Part shown: positions 34,088 through 42,434 of the stretch, piece after piece | Position numbering within the stretch: the stretch's first letter is position 1 | Layout: each line of letters begins with the position of its first letter | Source of the DNA: Paraburkholderia sejongensis | GTDB lineage: Bacteria; Pseudomonadota; Gammaproteobacteria; Burkholderiales; Burkholderiaceae | Reading direction: 5' to 3' | Length of the DNA: 64,000 bases | Assembly (NCBI RefSeq): GCF_020880815.1 | Contig: NZ_JAJITD010000016.1 | Coordinates: forward strand, 62,001 to 126,000 | Translations under genes and position numbers: made by a program | The notes under the pieces: generated by a model | What the model was told of the DNA's origin: nothing | The model's input: only the letters and a program-made list of their open reading frames with translations | Databases searched by the model: none

Positions 34088-35182
34088 TCAGAACCGCGTA
34101 TGCAAGCCAACGCGCGCGACCGCCTGGGTCTGACCGCTCGATGTGCCGTCCGCGCTGTTCATCCCATTGAGCTGCGCGAGCGCGCCCGAGCTTGCGCGTT
34201 GATATACGCCGAGCACATAGACGTCGGTGCGCTTGGACAGCGAGTAGTCGAGGATCGCCGCAGCCTGGTGCGCGTGATTGTTGTCGACGACCGAATTGCC
34301 CTTCATATACATATACGATGCACCGGCTGCCAATGCGGGCGTGATGCGGTACTGCGCGCCGACCGAACCTTCGTAAACCGAAGCACCGTTGGCGGAGTTG
34401 TGCACGGTCGTGAATAGCGCATTGGTGAACCACCCGCCGAACTTGTAATGCGCGCCGACGCCCCAGTTGCGCACGCTGACCTGCGGCGAACCGGCGGTGT
34501 AGTACTTGATGTTCGTGTAGGCGGCGTTCGCGCCGAACGAATTCGCCGCGTAATTGAGCGCGAAGCTGGTCGAGTTGCCGGCGCCGATAGAACCCGCCAC
34601 GTTGCCGAAGCCGTACATCGCTCCAGCGCTGAAGCCATTGAATACCGGCGTCACGTATTTGACCGAGTTGGAGATCCGTTCTCCGGCCATGCGGTCCCAA
34701 TCGAATGCGCCGGTCGCATTGCTCGGCAGCGCGAGCTTCTTGAACGGACCCGCGCGGAACGCATAGAAGTGGCCCGAGATTTCGGCGGGGTCGTTGCCGG
34801 CGAAATAGAGCGCGTCCGTCATGAAGTCGTACTGGTTGCCGAGTGTGATCTTGCCGGCGCGTTCGTTGGTGAGACCGACGAGCGCGGTGCGACTGAACAG
34901 GCTTGCATTCGGCATGAACGAGCCGTTGTTCACCTGAAACTGATTGACCAGTTCGAAGATGGCCTTGGTGCCGCCGCCCAGATCTTCGACGCCTCTCATG
35001 CCCCACAGGTTCGGCCCGTTGACGCCGTCGTCCATCTTCACGTTGCTCTTGCCCGACTGGTTGCTCACATAGGTGATGCCCGTGTCGATCAGGCCGAACA
35101 GCGTGACGCTGCTTTGCGCATGTGCCGCGCTTGCCATCAAGGTACTCGCGAGAATGGCGAGGGCGATTTGCGTCTTCTTCAT
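34088..35182 (-). CDS. Outer-membrane porin (Gram-negative trimeric, Burkholderia type)
   Basis: A 364-residue porin. Signal peptide M-K-K-T-Q-I-A-L-A-I-L-A-S-T-L-M-A-S-A-A-H-A, then Q-S-S-V-T-L-F-G-L-I-D-T-G-I-T-Y, the classic first strand of betaproteobacterial porins. Conserved W-G-M-R-G-V-E-D-L-G-G-G, F-S-R-T-A-L-V-G-L, G-N-Q-Y-D-F and the C-terminal strand ending in V-G-L-H-T-R-F with terminal Phe (outer-membrane assembly signal) are present. Probably a 16-strand general diffusion pore, possibly adapted to the aromatic acids used nearby. GGAGA is seen before ATG. Confidence 0.93.
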   Translation of the reverse strand: MKKTQIALAILASTLMASAAHAQSSVTLFGLIDTGITYVSNQSGKSNVKMDDGVNGPNLWGMRGVEDLGGGTKAIFELVNQFQVNNGSFMPNASLFSRTALVGLTNERAGKITLGNQYDFMTDALYFAGNDPAEISGHFYAFRAGPFKKLALPSNATGAFDWDRMAGERISNSVKYVTPVFNGFSAGAMYGFGNVAGSIGAGNSTSFALNYAANSFGANAAYTNIKYYTAGSPQVSVRNWGVGAHYKFGGWFTNALFTTVHNSANGASVYEGSVGAQYRITPALAAGASYMYMKGNSVVDNNHAHQAAAILDYSLSKRTDVYVLGVYQRASSGALAQLNGMNSADGTSSGQTQAVARVGLHTRF

Positions 35183-36046
35183 CGTAATGATCTCCTTTTG
35201 TATTTAGTCCTGCGAAGTGAGGCGATGTGGGATGGACACGCCGGTCGCGGGTCATGCGTAACCGTGGCCATCGCCAGGAAAAAGCCGGCCGGTTGCAGAA
35301 CGGGGCTCAATATAGTCGAGCGGGATGTTCGTGAGGAAGTGGTGCGGCCCATGCGAAATAGGCAATCGCATGTGCGAACGCAGTGACGAACATGTGGGGT
35401 TTACGCGCATTAACAAATCCGGCGGCACGCCGCGAGATTGCGGAGAATGCGTTGTAATGCGTTGAAAAAACAATGTTTTATTTTTATGTCACGTTTTGAT
35501 GATGTTTGTTTTTCGTAAAAGCTAAACGGCAACTCTGTAAGAATCGAAGTTCTCCAACCCGCGTCGCGATAAATAAAAGAGAGAGCCCCGTGCATCACTT
35601 CGCAATGTGATTTCGCGTGGCGTTGGGTAGACGCCACAACTTCGCGCTGTGTGTGGTCGACACGCCGATACGCTGCCGGAATGGCCGGCGCGATAAGCGC
35701 CGCGCAGTGCATTCCATTTTCTTACTTTTCATATCTAAAAAGTTTATCGCTCGCGGCGGTATGCGATTGCGCGCCGCGCCGGTACCGATTGTGGCCGCCG
35801 CGCGTAAGTCCTTGTGGGAAAGCGTGGTGCGCAGCGCCGAATGCAGTTGCGAGATGCACGCGGGCATCGCACACGGGTTTCGAGCGCGGCTCCCTGTGGT
35901 TAACCCGCGATTTCACGTCGTTCACCGAGTCAGTAACGTCGCGTCAAAACGAGAGGTGCCGTCGCGCAACAGCGAACCGCATGGCCGCCATCAAGAGATC
36001 CACGACGTTTCTCGAAGCCGAAATATCAAAGAGGAGAGGTAAATCC
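35183..36046. other. Long intergenic region between porin and tannase
   Basis: 864 bp with no convincing gene. It contains an AT-rich patch around 35465-35520 (porin promoter side; includes AAAACA-A-TGTTTT), a hairpin GTGGCGT-7-ACGCCAC at 35617-35637, and the 22-bp element shared with the MFS gene at 35893-35914. Short frames on both strands here look like chance. Confidence 0.5.
35893..35914 (+). promoter_or_regulatory. Shared 22-bp element, copy 1 (upstream of tannase)
   Basis: The element is CCCT, then R, then TGGTTAACCCGCG, then M, then TTT; the core GGTTAACC is a perfect palindrome. Copy 1 (R=G, M=A) lies 132 bp before the leader ORF of the tannase. Copy 2 is at 38193-38214 before the aromatic-acid carrier; 20 of 22 bases agree. 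Confidence 0.72.
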
Positions 36047-36109
36047 ATGAAGGTGAAAAACAAGGCTGTTACACAGCCTGGAACAACGCACAGAGGAGAT
36101 CGCGCATGA
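36047..36109 (+). CDS. Leader ORF of 20 residues coupled to tannase
   Basis: ATG 36047 with GAGGAGAGG just upstream begins a short frame (M-K-V-K-N-K-A-V-T-Q-P-G-T-T-H-R-G-D-R-A) whose TGA overlaps the tannase ATG in an ATGA junction. Inside it AGGCTGT-TAC-ACAGCCT (36063-36079) forms a perfect 7-bp hairpin, and the tannase ribosome site AGAGGAGAT is embedded in the last codons. Translation of the leader would pass over the hairpin and expose or re-load the tannase site. The peptide is basic and resembles no family. It could be a translational-coupling leader or chance; the strong ribosome site favours the former. Confidence 0.6.
   Translation: MKVKNKAVTQPGTTHRGDRA
36063..36079 (+). promoter_or_regulatory. 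mRNA hairpin inside the tannase leader ORF
   Basis: Perfect 7-bp stem AGGCTGT/ACAGCCT with a TAC loop. It lies 14 bases after the leader ATG and 26 bases before the tannase ATG; no T-run, so not a terminator. Confidence 0.6.
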
Positions 36110-37872
36110 GAACCTTGATTTCCCGGAAACTGCTATCAAGCATCCGGACCCGTACAGTTTCGCTGTTGACGCTGGTGGGCGTGTGCGCGAGCGCTGCGAT
36201 CGTCGCAGCATGCGGTGGTGGTGGCGGTGGCGGCACTCTTAACTATCCGACGCTGTCGGTCGTGCAACCGGTCGTCGATTGCTCGAAGCTCGCTTCGGTC
36301 GATATCACCGATATCGGCGGCGCGGGCAGCAAGATCAACTCCGCAACGGTCACCAACGCGACGATCAATGGCGCCACCGTCGCGTTCTGCACCGTGAAGG
36401 GCACGCTCGCGCCGTCGAATACGTTCGAAGTCGCGCTGCCGGTCAGCACGTGGACGCAGCGTTTCGCGGAACTCGGTTGCGGCGGCCTGTGCGGCAATCT
36501 GAGCGATCCGACCCAGCAAAGCTCGTTCAGCTTCACGTATCAATGCCCGCTGGTGCAGAAGGGCGGTTTCGTGACGGCGGCGACCGACATGGGCCACACC
36601 GGCTCCGATCAGACGTGGAGTTCGGACCCGCAGAAGCAGGCCGACTTCGCGTATCGCGGCCAGCACATCACGACGCTCACCGCGAAGAAGCTGATCAAGG
36701 CCTACTACGGACAGCAGCAGAAGTACGCGTACTTCATCGGCTGCTCGGACGGCGGTCGCGAAGCGCTGATGGCCGCGCAACGTTACCCGACCGACTACAA
36801 TGGTATCGTCGCCGGCGCACCGGCCGCGCACTTCCAGATCCAGAACTCGCTGTATCACGGCTGGAGCGTGAAGTCGCAAAGCACGACCGGCACCAGCGCG
36901 GGCAATGCGATCCTGTACGCCGATAAAGCCACGCTGCTGCACAAGGCGGTCGCGGCAGCTTGCGGCGGTGGCAGCGGCGCGGCCGATGGTCTGCTCGCCG
37001 ATCCGCGTACCTGCCATTTCGATCCGGCCACGATCCAGTGTGCAAACAATGCAACCGACACGAGCAGCTGTCTGACCGCCGCCGAGGTGACGACCGCGAA
37101 GGCAATTTATAGCGGCCCGACCGATGCGACGACCGGCGAGTACATGTTGGCCGGCTCGCCGCAATACGGTTCGGAAGCAAACTGGGTTGGCGTCGAAGTG
37201 CCGACGACGAACTCGACCGGCGCACCGGTGCCCGTCACGAAGCTGTTCAGCTATTCGATCGTGACCGGCGCCTACAACCTGATCTTCACCGGTTCGCCGA
37301 CGATGCCGACCATCGACACCTTCGGCTATACCGACGCGAGCTTCTACCCGACGTACCTGAAGGCGAACCATCCGTTCATCGATGCGACGAGCCCTGACCT
37401 GTCCGCGTTCCAGGCGGCCGGCGGCAAGCTGATCCTGTGGCACGGCTGGGCCGACCAGCACATCTCGCCGCTGTTTACGATCCAGTACTACGAAGCAATG
37501 CAGAAGACGATGGGCAATTCGAATGTCGATCAGTTCGCGCGTCTGTATCTGGTGCCGGGCGTCGCGCATTGCGGCGGCGGCGAGGGCTTCCCGAACATCG
37601 ACCTCGTGACGTCGGTCACGAACTGGGTCGAGCAGGCGAAGATACCCAATTCGGTGATGACCTATCAAACCGACGCGTCGAACAACGTGACGGCATCGCG
37701 TCCGGTCTATCCGTACCCGGCGGTCGCGAAGTACACTGGTTCGGGCGACTGGCACGACGGCGCGAATTACACGCAGGGCTCGCCGCTGTACAGCGCGGCG
37801 TCGCGCACGTGGGCCGGCTCGAGCTTCTACACGACCTACACGCCGACCAGGCGTGGCGTGGCCGCGCCGTAA
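36106..37872 (+). CDS. Secreted tannase/feruloyl esterase family hydrolase
   Basis: A 588-residue alpha/beta hydrolase. The signal ends in A-I-V-A-A-C-G-G-G-G-G-G-G: a lipobox-like A-A-C and a glycine run, so probably a lipoprotein. The nucleophile elbow is G-C-S-D-G-G-R-E near residue 220 (the C-S-D-G-G form of tannases), later D in W-A-D-Q-H and H in V-A-H-C-G-G-G (the catalytic H flanked by cysteine). Paired cysteines bridge the catalytic Ser and His regions in this family. It cleaves gallate, ferulate or related esters outside the cytoplasm. The neighbours (carrier, LigJ, LigK) fit gallate or protocatechuate as the released acid. Confidence 0.92.
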   Translation: MRTLISRKLLSSIRTRTVSLLTLVGVCASAAIVAACGGGGGGGTLNYPTLSVVQPVVDCSKLASVDITDIGGAGSKINSATVTNATINGATVAFCTVKGTLAPSNTFEVALPVSTWTQRFAELGCGGLCGNLSDPTQQSSFSFTYQCPLVQKGGFVTAATDMGHTGSDQTWSSDPQKQADFAYRGQHITTLTAKKLIKAYYGQQQKYAYFIGCSDGGREALMAAQRYPTDYNGIVAGAPAAHFQIQNSLYHGWSVKSQSTTGTSAGNAILYADKATLLHKAVAAACGGGSGAADGLLADPRTCHFDPATIQCANNATDTSSCLTAAEVTTAKAIYSGPTDATTGEYMLAGSPQYGSEANWVGVEVPTTNSTGAPVPVTKLFSYSIVTGAYNLIFTGSPTMPTIDTFGYTDASFYPTYLKANHPFIDATSPDLSAFQAAGGKLILWHGWADQHISPLFTIQYYEAMQKTMGNSNVDQFARLYLVPGVAHCGGGEGFPNIDLVTSVTNWVEQAKIPNSVMTYQTDASNNVTASRPVYPYPAVAKYTGSGDWHDGANYTQGSPLYSAASRTWAGSSFYTTYTPTRRGVAAP

Positions 37873-37903
37873 GCGCTAACCGGCGGCTGAACCCGATCGA
37901 ATA

Positions 37904-37929
37904 GCCGGCCTTCATTGGCCGGTTCTTCT
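37904..37929 (+). terminator. Terminator 1 after tannase
   Basis: CCGGCC-TTCATT-GGCCGG with TTCTTCT after it, 33 bp from the tannase stop. Confidence 0.8.
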
Positions 37930-37934
37930 CCCAG

Positions 37935-37969
37935 GCGGAATGACCGTTGTCCCGGTCCTTCCGCTTTTT
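37935..37969 (+). terminator. Terminator 2 after tannase
   Basis: GCGGAA-T-GACCG / CGGTC-C-TTCCGC stem (11 pairs with one mismatch), 6-base loop and five T. It directly follows terminator 1, so read-through into the carrier gene should be very low. Confidence 0.85.
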
Positions 37970-38192
37970 CTATTCCCGCGTCACCCGCGCGGCTGTTCTT
38001 GCGACTTCTATGCGACTTCGTTCGCGCGTCATCAGTTTTATTTATTGAAGGGTGTGCGAACGAGTAGTCGGAATGACCGCAATCGGGCCCTTATGGATGG
38101 GCGGCCACGCCTGTCAGATGGGCATTGTCGCATTCCGGTCAGTGCGCGGGGACGCTATGCGCAATCGCAGAAATGCGGATACTCGCAACAGC

Positions 38193-38214
38193 CCTATGGT
38201 TAACCCGCGCTTTG
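38193..38214 (+). promoter_or_regulatory. Shared 22-bp element, copy 2 (upstream of MFS carrier)
   Basis: Same pattern as copy 1 with R=A and M=C, 159 bp before the carrier ATG and 223 bp after terminator 2, so it serves a separate transcript. Confidence 0.72.
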
Positions 38215-38373
38215 GCTGACGAATCGGCAAACGTACCTTCACGCCAGTTACTTGAATAAGGCAACTAAGCGACCGTCGTCACGGCGGTTACGGAGGCGAC
38301 GCAGTACGAACGTAGTGCGAAGTGATGCGCTTCGAGCGCGCGATAAGACCAGTGATGGAGGCAGGAGATTCAA

Positions 38374-39732
38374 ATGAGTGGAACCACGAGCGGTAAAACA
38401 ATTGATATCAAGGCGTTCATCGACGAACGGCCTATTTCGGCGTACCAATGGTTGCTGGTGGCGCTGTGCTTTCTGGTTGTGACCGCCGACGGGATGGATG
38501 TCGCGATCATGGGTTTCGTCGCGCCGTCGATCATTCACGACTGGGCGATTTCGCGTCCCGCGTTCGGCCTCGTGATGAGCGCGGCGCCGATCGGTCTGGT
38601 GATCGGTGCATTGACCGCGGGTCCGGCATCGGACCGCATCGGCCGCAAATGGGTGCTGATTACTTCGGTGTTTCTGTTCGGCGTGTTCACGATCGCGACC
38701 GCATTCACCCAATCGCCGCTGCAAATGGCCGTGCTGCGTCTGCTGACCGGTATCGGTCTCGGCGCCGCGATGCCGAATTCGACCACGCTGCTGTCCGAGT
38801 ACGCGCCGCAGCGCAAGCGCGCATTGCTGATCACGGTGATGTTTACCGGCTTCAATCTCGGCTCGGCATTGATCGGCTTCGTGGCCGGCTGGCTGATCCC
38901 GATGCAGGGCTGGCGCTCGGTGCTGATCTTCGGCGGCGCGTTGCCGCTCGTGCTGATTCCGTTCCAGATCTGGCTGCTGCCTGAATCGGCCCGTCTGCTG
39001 GCGGTGCGGGGCGCAACTTCGCAACGCATCGGCGCGGTGCTCGGCCGCGTGTGCGGCGCGCGTTTCAACGGCGACGAAGTATTCGTATCGAACGAACCGC
39101 CGCTGCCGACCCGTAAGCCGATCGGCGTGCTGTTCTCGCACGGCTACAGCACGATGACGATCGCGCTGTGGGTCACGTATTTCATGGGTCTGCTGGTGAT
39201 CTACCTGCTGACCGGCTGGCTGCCGACGCTGATGAAGGATGCGGGTCTGACGGTTACGACCGCGGCGAACGTCACCGCGATGTTCCAGATCGGCGGCACG
39301 ATCGGCGCGGTGCTGGTTGGCTGGGTGATGGACAAGGCGCGTCCGGCGCCGGTAATCAGCGCCGCGTATGTCGGCGGCGCGTTATGCGTGCTCGCACTCG
39401 GCTATATCGGCGCGCTGTCGTCTTCGCTTGCGCTGCTGGTATTCGCCGCGGGCTTTTGCATGAGCGGCGCGCAGACCGGTCTCAATGCGTATGCGCCGGG
39501 CCGTTATCCGACCGTCGCGCGGGCCACTGGCGTCAGCTGGATGCTCGGCATGGGCCGCTTCGGCAGTATTTTCGGCTCGGCGATCGGCGGCGCGCTGCTC
39601 GGTCTGGGTTGGCAGTTCGGCGCGATTCTGGCGATGCTCGCGATTCCGGCCACGCTCGCCGCCATCGCGATCCTCGTGAGTCAGCGCGTGAGCAACGTGG
39701 TGTTGGCCGCACAGCCGGGCACCGCGCACTGA
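38374..39732 (+). CDS. Aromatic acid:H+ symporter (AAHS family MFS)
   Basis: A 452-residue, 12-helix carrier. The helix-1 motif T-A-D-G-M-D-V-A-I-M-G-F (D-G-x-D) is the mark of AAHS transporters such as PcaK, BenK and GalT; G-P-A-S-D-R-I-G-R-K is the loop 2-3 motif. M-T-I-A-L-W-V-T-Y-F and G-x-W-L-P-T-L-M lie in helix 7. GAGGCAGGAGATT precedes ATG. Its gene leads an apparent operon with LigJ and LigK, so gallate or protocatechuate is the likely cargo. It shares an upstream element with the tannase. Confidence 0.9.
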   Translation: MSGTTSGKTIDIKAFIDERPISAYQWLLVALCFLVVTADGMDVAIMGFVAPSIIHDWAISRPAFGLVMSAAPIGLVIGALTAGPASDRIGRKWVLITSVFLFGVFTIATAFTQSPLQMAVLRLLTGIGLGAAMPNSTTLLSEYAPQRKRALLITVMFTGFNLGSALIGFVAGWLIPMQGWRSVLIFGGALPLVLIPFQIWLLPESARLLAVRGATSQRIGAVLGRVCGARFNGDEVFVSNEPPLPTRKPIGVLFSHGYSTMTIALWVTYFMGLLVIYLLTGWLPTLMKDAGLTVTTAANVTAMFQIGGTIGAVLVGWVMDKARPAPVISAAYVGGALCVLALGYIGALSSSLALLVFAAGFCMSGAQTGLNAYAPGRYPTVARATGVSWMLGMGRFGSIFGSAIGGALLGLGWQFGAILAMLAIPATLAAIAILVSQRVSNVVLAAQPGTAH

Positions 39733-39821
39733 TGCACGAGCAAAAGGAACCCGCATAGGAAACGCGGCGTGCGCGCAACCCGCGCGCGCCGTTAGAGCAA
39801 ATCATTAATTGAGGAATCACG

Positions 39822-40847
39822 GTGATCATCGACATTCACGGCCACTACACGACCGCGCCAAAAGCGCTGGAGACGTGGCGCAACCGCCAGATCGCGGGCA
39901 TCGGAAGTCCGTCGGAAATGCCGAAGGTCTCGGAGTTGCGGATCAGCGACGACGAGCTGCGCGAGTCGATCGAAAGCAACCAGCTGAAGCTGATGCGCGA
40001 ACGCGGCCTCGATCTGACGATCTTCAGCCCGCGCGCGAGCTTCATGGCGCATCACATCGGCGACTTCGAAATCTCGAGCACGTGGGCGGCGATCTGCAAC
40101 GAACTGTGCTATCGCGTGAAGCAGCTGTTTCCCGATCATTTCGTGCCGGCCGCGATGCTGCCGCAAAGTCCGGGTGTCGATCCGTCCACCTGCATTGCCG
40201 AACTCGTCAGATGCGTCGAGCAATACGGCAATGTCGCGATCAATCTGAATCCCGATCCGTCCGGCGGTCACTGGACCAGTCCGCCGCTGTCCGATCGCTC
40301 GTGGTACCCGATCTACGAGAAGATGGTCGAGTACGACATTCCGGCGATGATTCACGTGAGCACCAGTTGCAATGCGTGCTTCCATACCACCGGCTCGCAT
40401 TATCTGAATGCCGATACGACCGCGTTCATGCAATGCCTGACCTCGGACCTGTTCCGCGATTTTCCGACGCTGCGTTTCGTCATTCCGCACGGCGGCGGCG
40501 CGGTGCCGTATCACTGGGGCCGTTTCCGCGGACTCGCGCAGGAGCTGAAAAAGCCGCTGCTGAAAGACCATCTGCTGAACAACGTGTTCTTCGATACCTG
40601 CGTCTATCATCAGCCGGGCATCGATCTGCTGACAAAGGTGATTCCAGTCGACAACATCCTGTTCGCGAGCGAAATGATCGGCGCGGTGCGCGGGATCGAT
40701 CCGGAAACCGGCCACTATTTCGACGACACGAAACGCTACGTCGAAGCGGCGCACGTGGCTGCGCAAGATCGTCAGAAGATTTATGAAGGCAACGCGCGGC
40801 GCGTCTATCCGCGTCTCGATGCAATGCTCAAAGCGAAGGGGCTGTAA
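39822..40847 (+). CDS. ligJ: 4-oxalomesaconate hydratase (amidohydrolase superfamily)
   Basis: A 341-residue metal-dependent hydrolase-fold enzyme: D-I-H-G-H-Y at the N-terminus (H-x-H metal motif), I-H-V-S in strand 5 with H as ligand, and V-I-P-H-G-G-G-A-V-P-Y-H-W-G-R-F near residue 225. This is the LigJ/4-oxalomesaconate hydratase pattern: the enzyme converts 4-oxalomesaconate to 4-carboxy-4-hydroxy-2-oxoadipate. The GTG start (39822) follows TTGAGGAATCAC; the first codons M-I-I-D-I-H are typical. It lies 2 bp before ligK, which uses its product. Confidence 0.88.
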   Translation: MIIDIHGHYTTAPKALETWRNRQIAGIGSPSEMPKVSELRISDDELRESIESNQLKLMRERGLDLTIFSPRASFMAHHIGDFEISSTWAAICNELCYRVKQLFPDHFVPAAMLPQSPGVDPSTCIAELVRCVEQYGNVAINLNPDPSGGHWTSPPLSDRSWYPIYEKMVEYDIPAMIHVSTSCNACFHTTGSHYLNADTTAFMQCLTSDLFRDFPTLRFVIPHGGGAVPYHWGRFRGLAQELKKPLLKDHLLNNVFFDTCVYHQPGIDLLTKVIPVDNILFASEMIGAVRGIDPETGHYFDDTKRYVEAAHVAAQDRQKIYEGNARRVYPRLDAMLKAKGL

Positions 40848-40849
40848 TC

Positions 40850-41533
40850 ATGTATGAACTCGGAGTCGTTTATCGCAACATCCAGCGCGCGGATGCCGAC
40901 GTGGCCGCCAGACTCGGCGCGCTCGGTGCGGCCACCGTTCACGAAGCGATGGGACGCACCGGTCTGCTGAAGCCGTATATGAGGCCGATCTACGTCGGCG
41001 CGCGCGCGAGCGGCACCGCGGTCACCGTGCTGCTGCAGCCGGGCGACAACTGGATGCTACACGTCGCGGCCGAACAGATTCGCCCAGGCGACGTGGTCAT
41101 CGCGGGCGTCACCGCGGATTGCACCGATGGCTATTTCGGCGATCTGCTTGCCACCAGTTTCAAGGCGCGCGGCGCGCACGCGCTGATCATCGACGCCGGC
41201 GTGCGCGACGTCAGCGTGCTGACCGAGATGAATTTCCCGGTGTGGAGCAAGGCAATTTCCGCGAAGGGCACGGTCAAGGCGACGCTGGGCTCGGTGAACA
41301 TTCCGGTGGTGTGCGCGGGCGCGCTGGTCACGCCGGGCGACGTGGTCGTCGCGGACGACGACGGCGTGGTCGTGGTGCCGTCCGCAGCGGCGCCGGCGGT
41401 GCTCGAAAAAGCCGCTGCGCGCGAAGCCAACGAAGCGGACAAGCGCGCGAAGCTCGCGTCCGGCGTGCTCGGTCTCGACATGTACGACATGCGCGGCACG
41501 CTCGAGCAGGCCGGCCTGCGTTACAAGGACTGA
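40850..41533 (+). CDS. ligK: 4-carboxy-4-hydroxy-2-oxoadipate aldolase/oxaloacetate decarboxylase
   Basis: A 227-residue class II aldolase of the RraA-like fold: A-T-V-H-E-A-M-G-R-T-G near 30, A-G-V-T-A-D-C-T-D-G-Y-F-G-D-L-L near 90 (G-x-x-G-D-L-L metal/pyruvate loop) and D-A-G-V-R-D near 115. It cleaves CHA to pyruvate plus oxaloacetate, ending gallate or protocatechuate 4,5-cleavage. Its product oxaloacetate may also be decarboxylated by the same enzyme. Start directly follows ligJ. Confidence 0.9.
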   Translation: MYELGVVYRNIQRADADVAARLGALGAATVHEAMGRTGLLKPYMRPIYVGARASGTAVTVLLQPGDNWMLHVAAEQIRPGDVVIAGVTADCTDGYFGDLLATSFKARGAHALIIDAGVRDVSVLTEMNFPVWSKAISAKGTVKATLGSVNIPVVCAGALVTPGDVVVADDDGVVVVPSAAAPAVLEKAAAREANEADKRAKLASGVLGLDMYDMRGTLEQAGLRYKD

Positions 41534-41538
41534 CGGCC

Positions 41539-42255
41539 GTGGTCGCGCTGACGAATGGGCAGCATGTGGCGCTGCCGATCACCGGCATTTCGTCGATGGC
41601 GACCCGCCAGGTGCTGCTAAAACTCGCCGCCGAATACGAGCGGCGCAGCGGGCGGGCAGTGGCAATCGAATCGGTCGGCGGCGTCGATGCGGCGCGCCGC
41701 GTCGAGGATGACGAAGTGTTCGACATCGTCGTGCTCGCCGCGGATGCGATCGAACGGCTGGTGGTGTCCGGCCGAGTCGAGCCGGCCAGCCGGGTCGGTG
41801 TCGCGCGTTCGGGCATCGCGGTCGCGGTGACGGCCGGCAGCGCGCGCCCGGACATCGGCAGCGAAGCGGCGCTGCGCGACGCGGTGCTCGGCGCGCGCAG
41901 CGTCGGTTATTCGACCGGGCCGAGCGGCGCGCATCTGCTGAAGCTGTTCGAGCGCTGGGGCGTGGCCGAACGGATTGCGCCGCGGCTCGTGAAGGCGCCG
42001 CCGGGTGTGCCGGTCGGTCAGCTCGTCGCGCGTGGCGAAGTTGCGTTGGGATTTCAGCAATTGAGCGAATTGATTCACGTGCCGGGTATTGCCGTACTCG
42101 GCGAATTGCCGCCCGATGTGCAAGCCACAACCGTGTTCACCGCCGCGATTTGCACGGCCGCGCGCCAGCGCGACGCCGCGCGGGCATTGCTGGACTTTCT
42201 GGTTTCGGCGCAGGCCGCCGGCGCGAAGCTGGCCAATGGGATGACGCCGGCCTGA
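41539..42255 (+). CDS. Orphan substrate-binding-domain protein without signal peptide
   Basis: A 238-residue protein with the periplasmic binding fold of the ModA/molybdate or LysR-effector type: I-S-S-M-A-T-R-Q-V-L-L-K-L-A-A-E-Y-E-R-R-S-G, D-I-V-V-L-A-A-D-A-I-E-R-L, V-G-Y-S-T-G-P-S-G-A-H-L-L-K-L and G-E-V-A-L-G-F-Q-Q-L-S-E-L. There is no hydrophobic leader at its start GTG 41539 (AAGGA upstream) and no usable in-frame upstream start, so it is probably cytoplasmic. No ABC permease is nearby. It follows ligK by 5 bp, so it belongs to the catabolic operon; it may sense or trap a pathway intermediate. Confidence 0.72.
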   Translation: MVALTNGQHVALPITGISSMATRQVLLKLAAEYERRSGRAVAIESVGGVDAARRVEDDEVFDIVVLAADAIERLVVSGRVEPASRVGVARSGIAVAVTAGSARPDIGSEAALRDAVLGARSVGYSTGPSGAHLLKLFERWGVAERIAPRLVKAPPGVPVGQLVARGEVALGFQQLSELIHVPGIAVLGELPPDVQATTVFTAAICTAARQRDAARALLDFLVSAQAAGAKLANGMTPA

Positions 42256-42434
42256 CAGCCGTCAGCGGATTGTCGCCTGGGCCGTTCCGTGGCGCGATCG
42301 CATGCCCGATTTCGAGGCGCTTGACGAACTGATCGGCAGGCGCGAACTGATGGCCGGTTCAAAGCAATACGAATGATCACGCTGCACTGCCCGCGCATGC
42401 ACGCCAGTGCACACGCGCCGCAGACTGCAAACGT

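Larger units (their letters stand above)
37873..38373. other. Intergenic region between tannase and MFS carrier
   Basis: 501 bp. It holds two tandem terminators, the second copy of the shared 22-bp element, and the promoter of the carrier. No gene-like frame was seen. Confidence 0.5.

Noticed and set aside
36203..36235. Run of GGT/GGC codons at the start of the tannase as a repeat locus
   Set aside because: It encodes the glycine spacer after the lipobox cysteine, normal for secreted lipoproteins.
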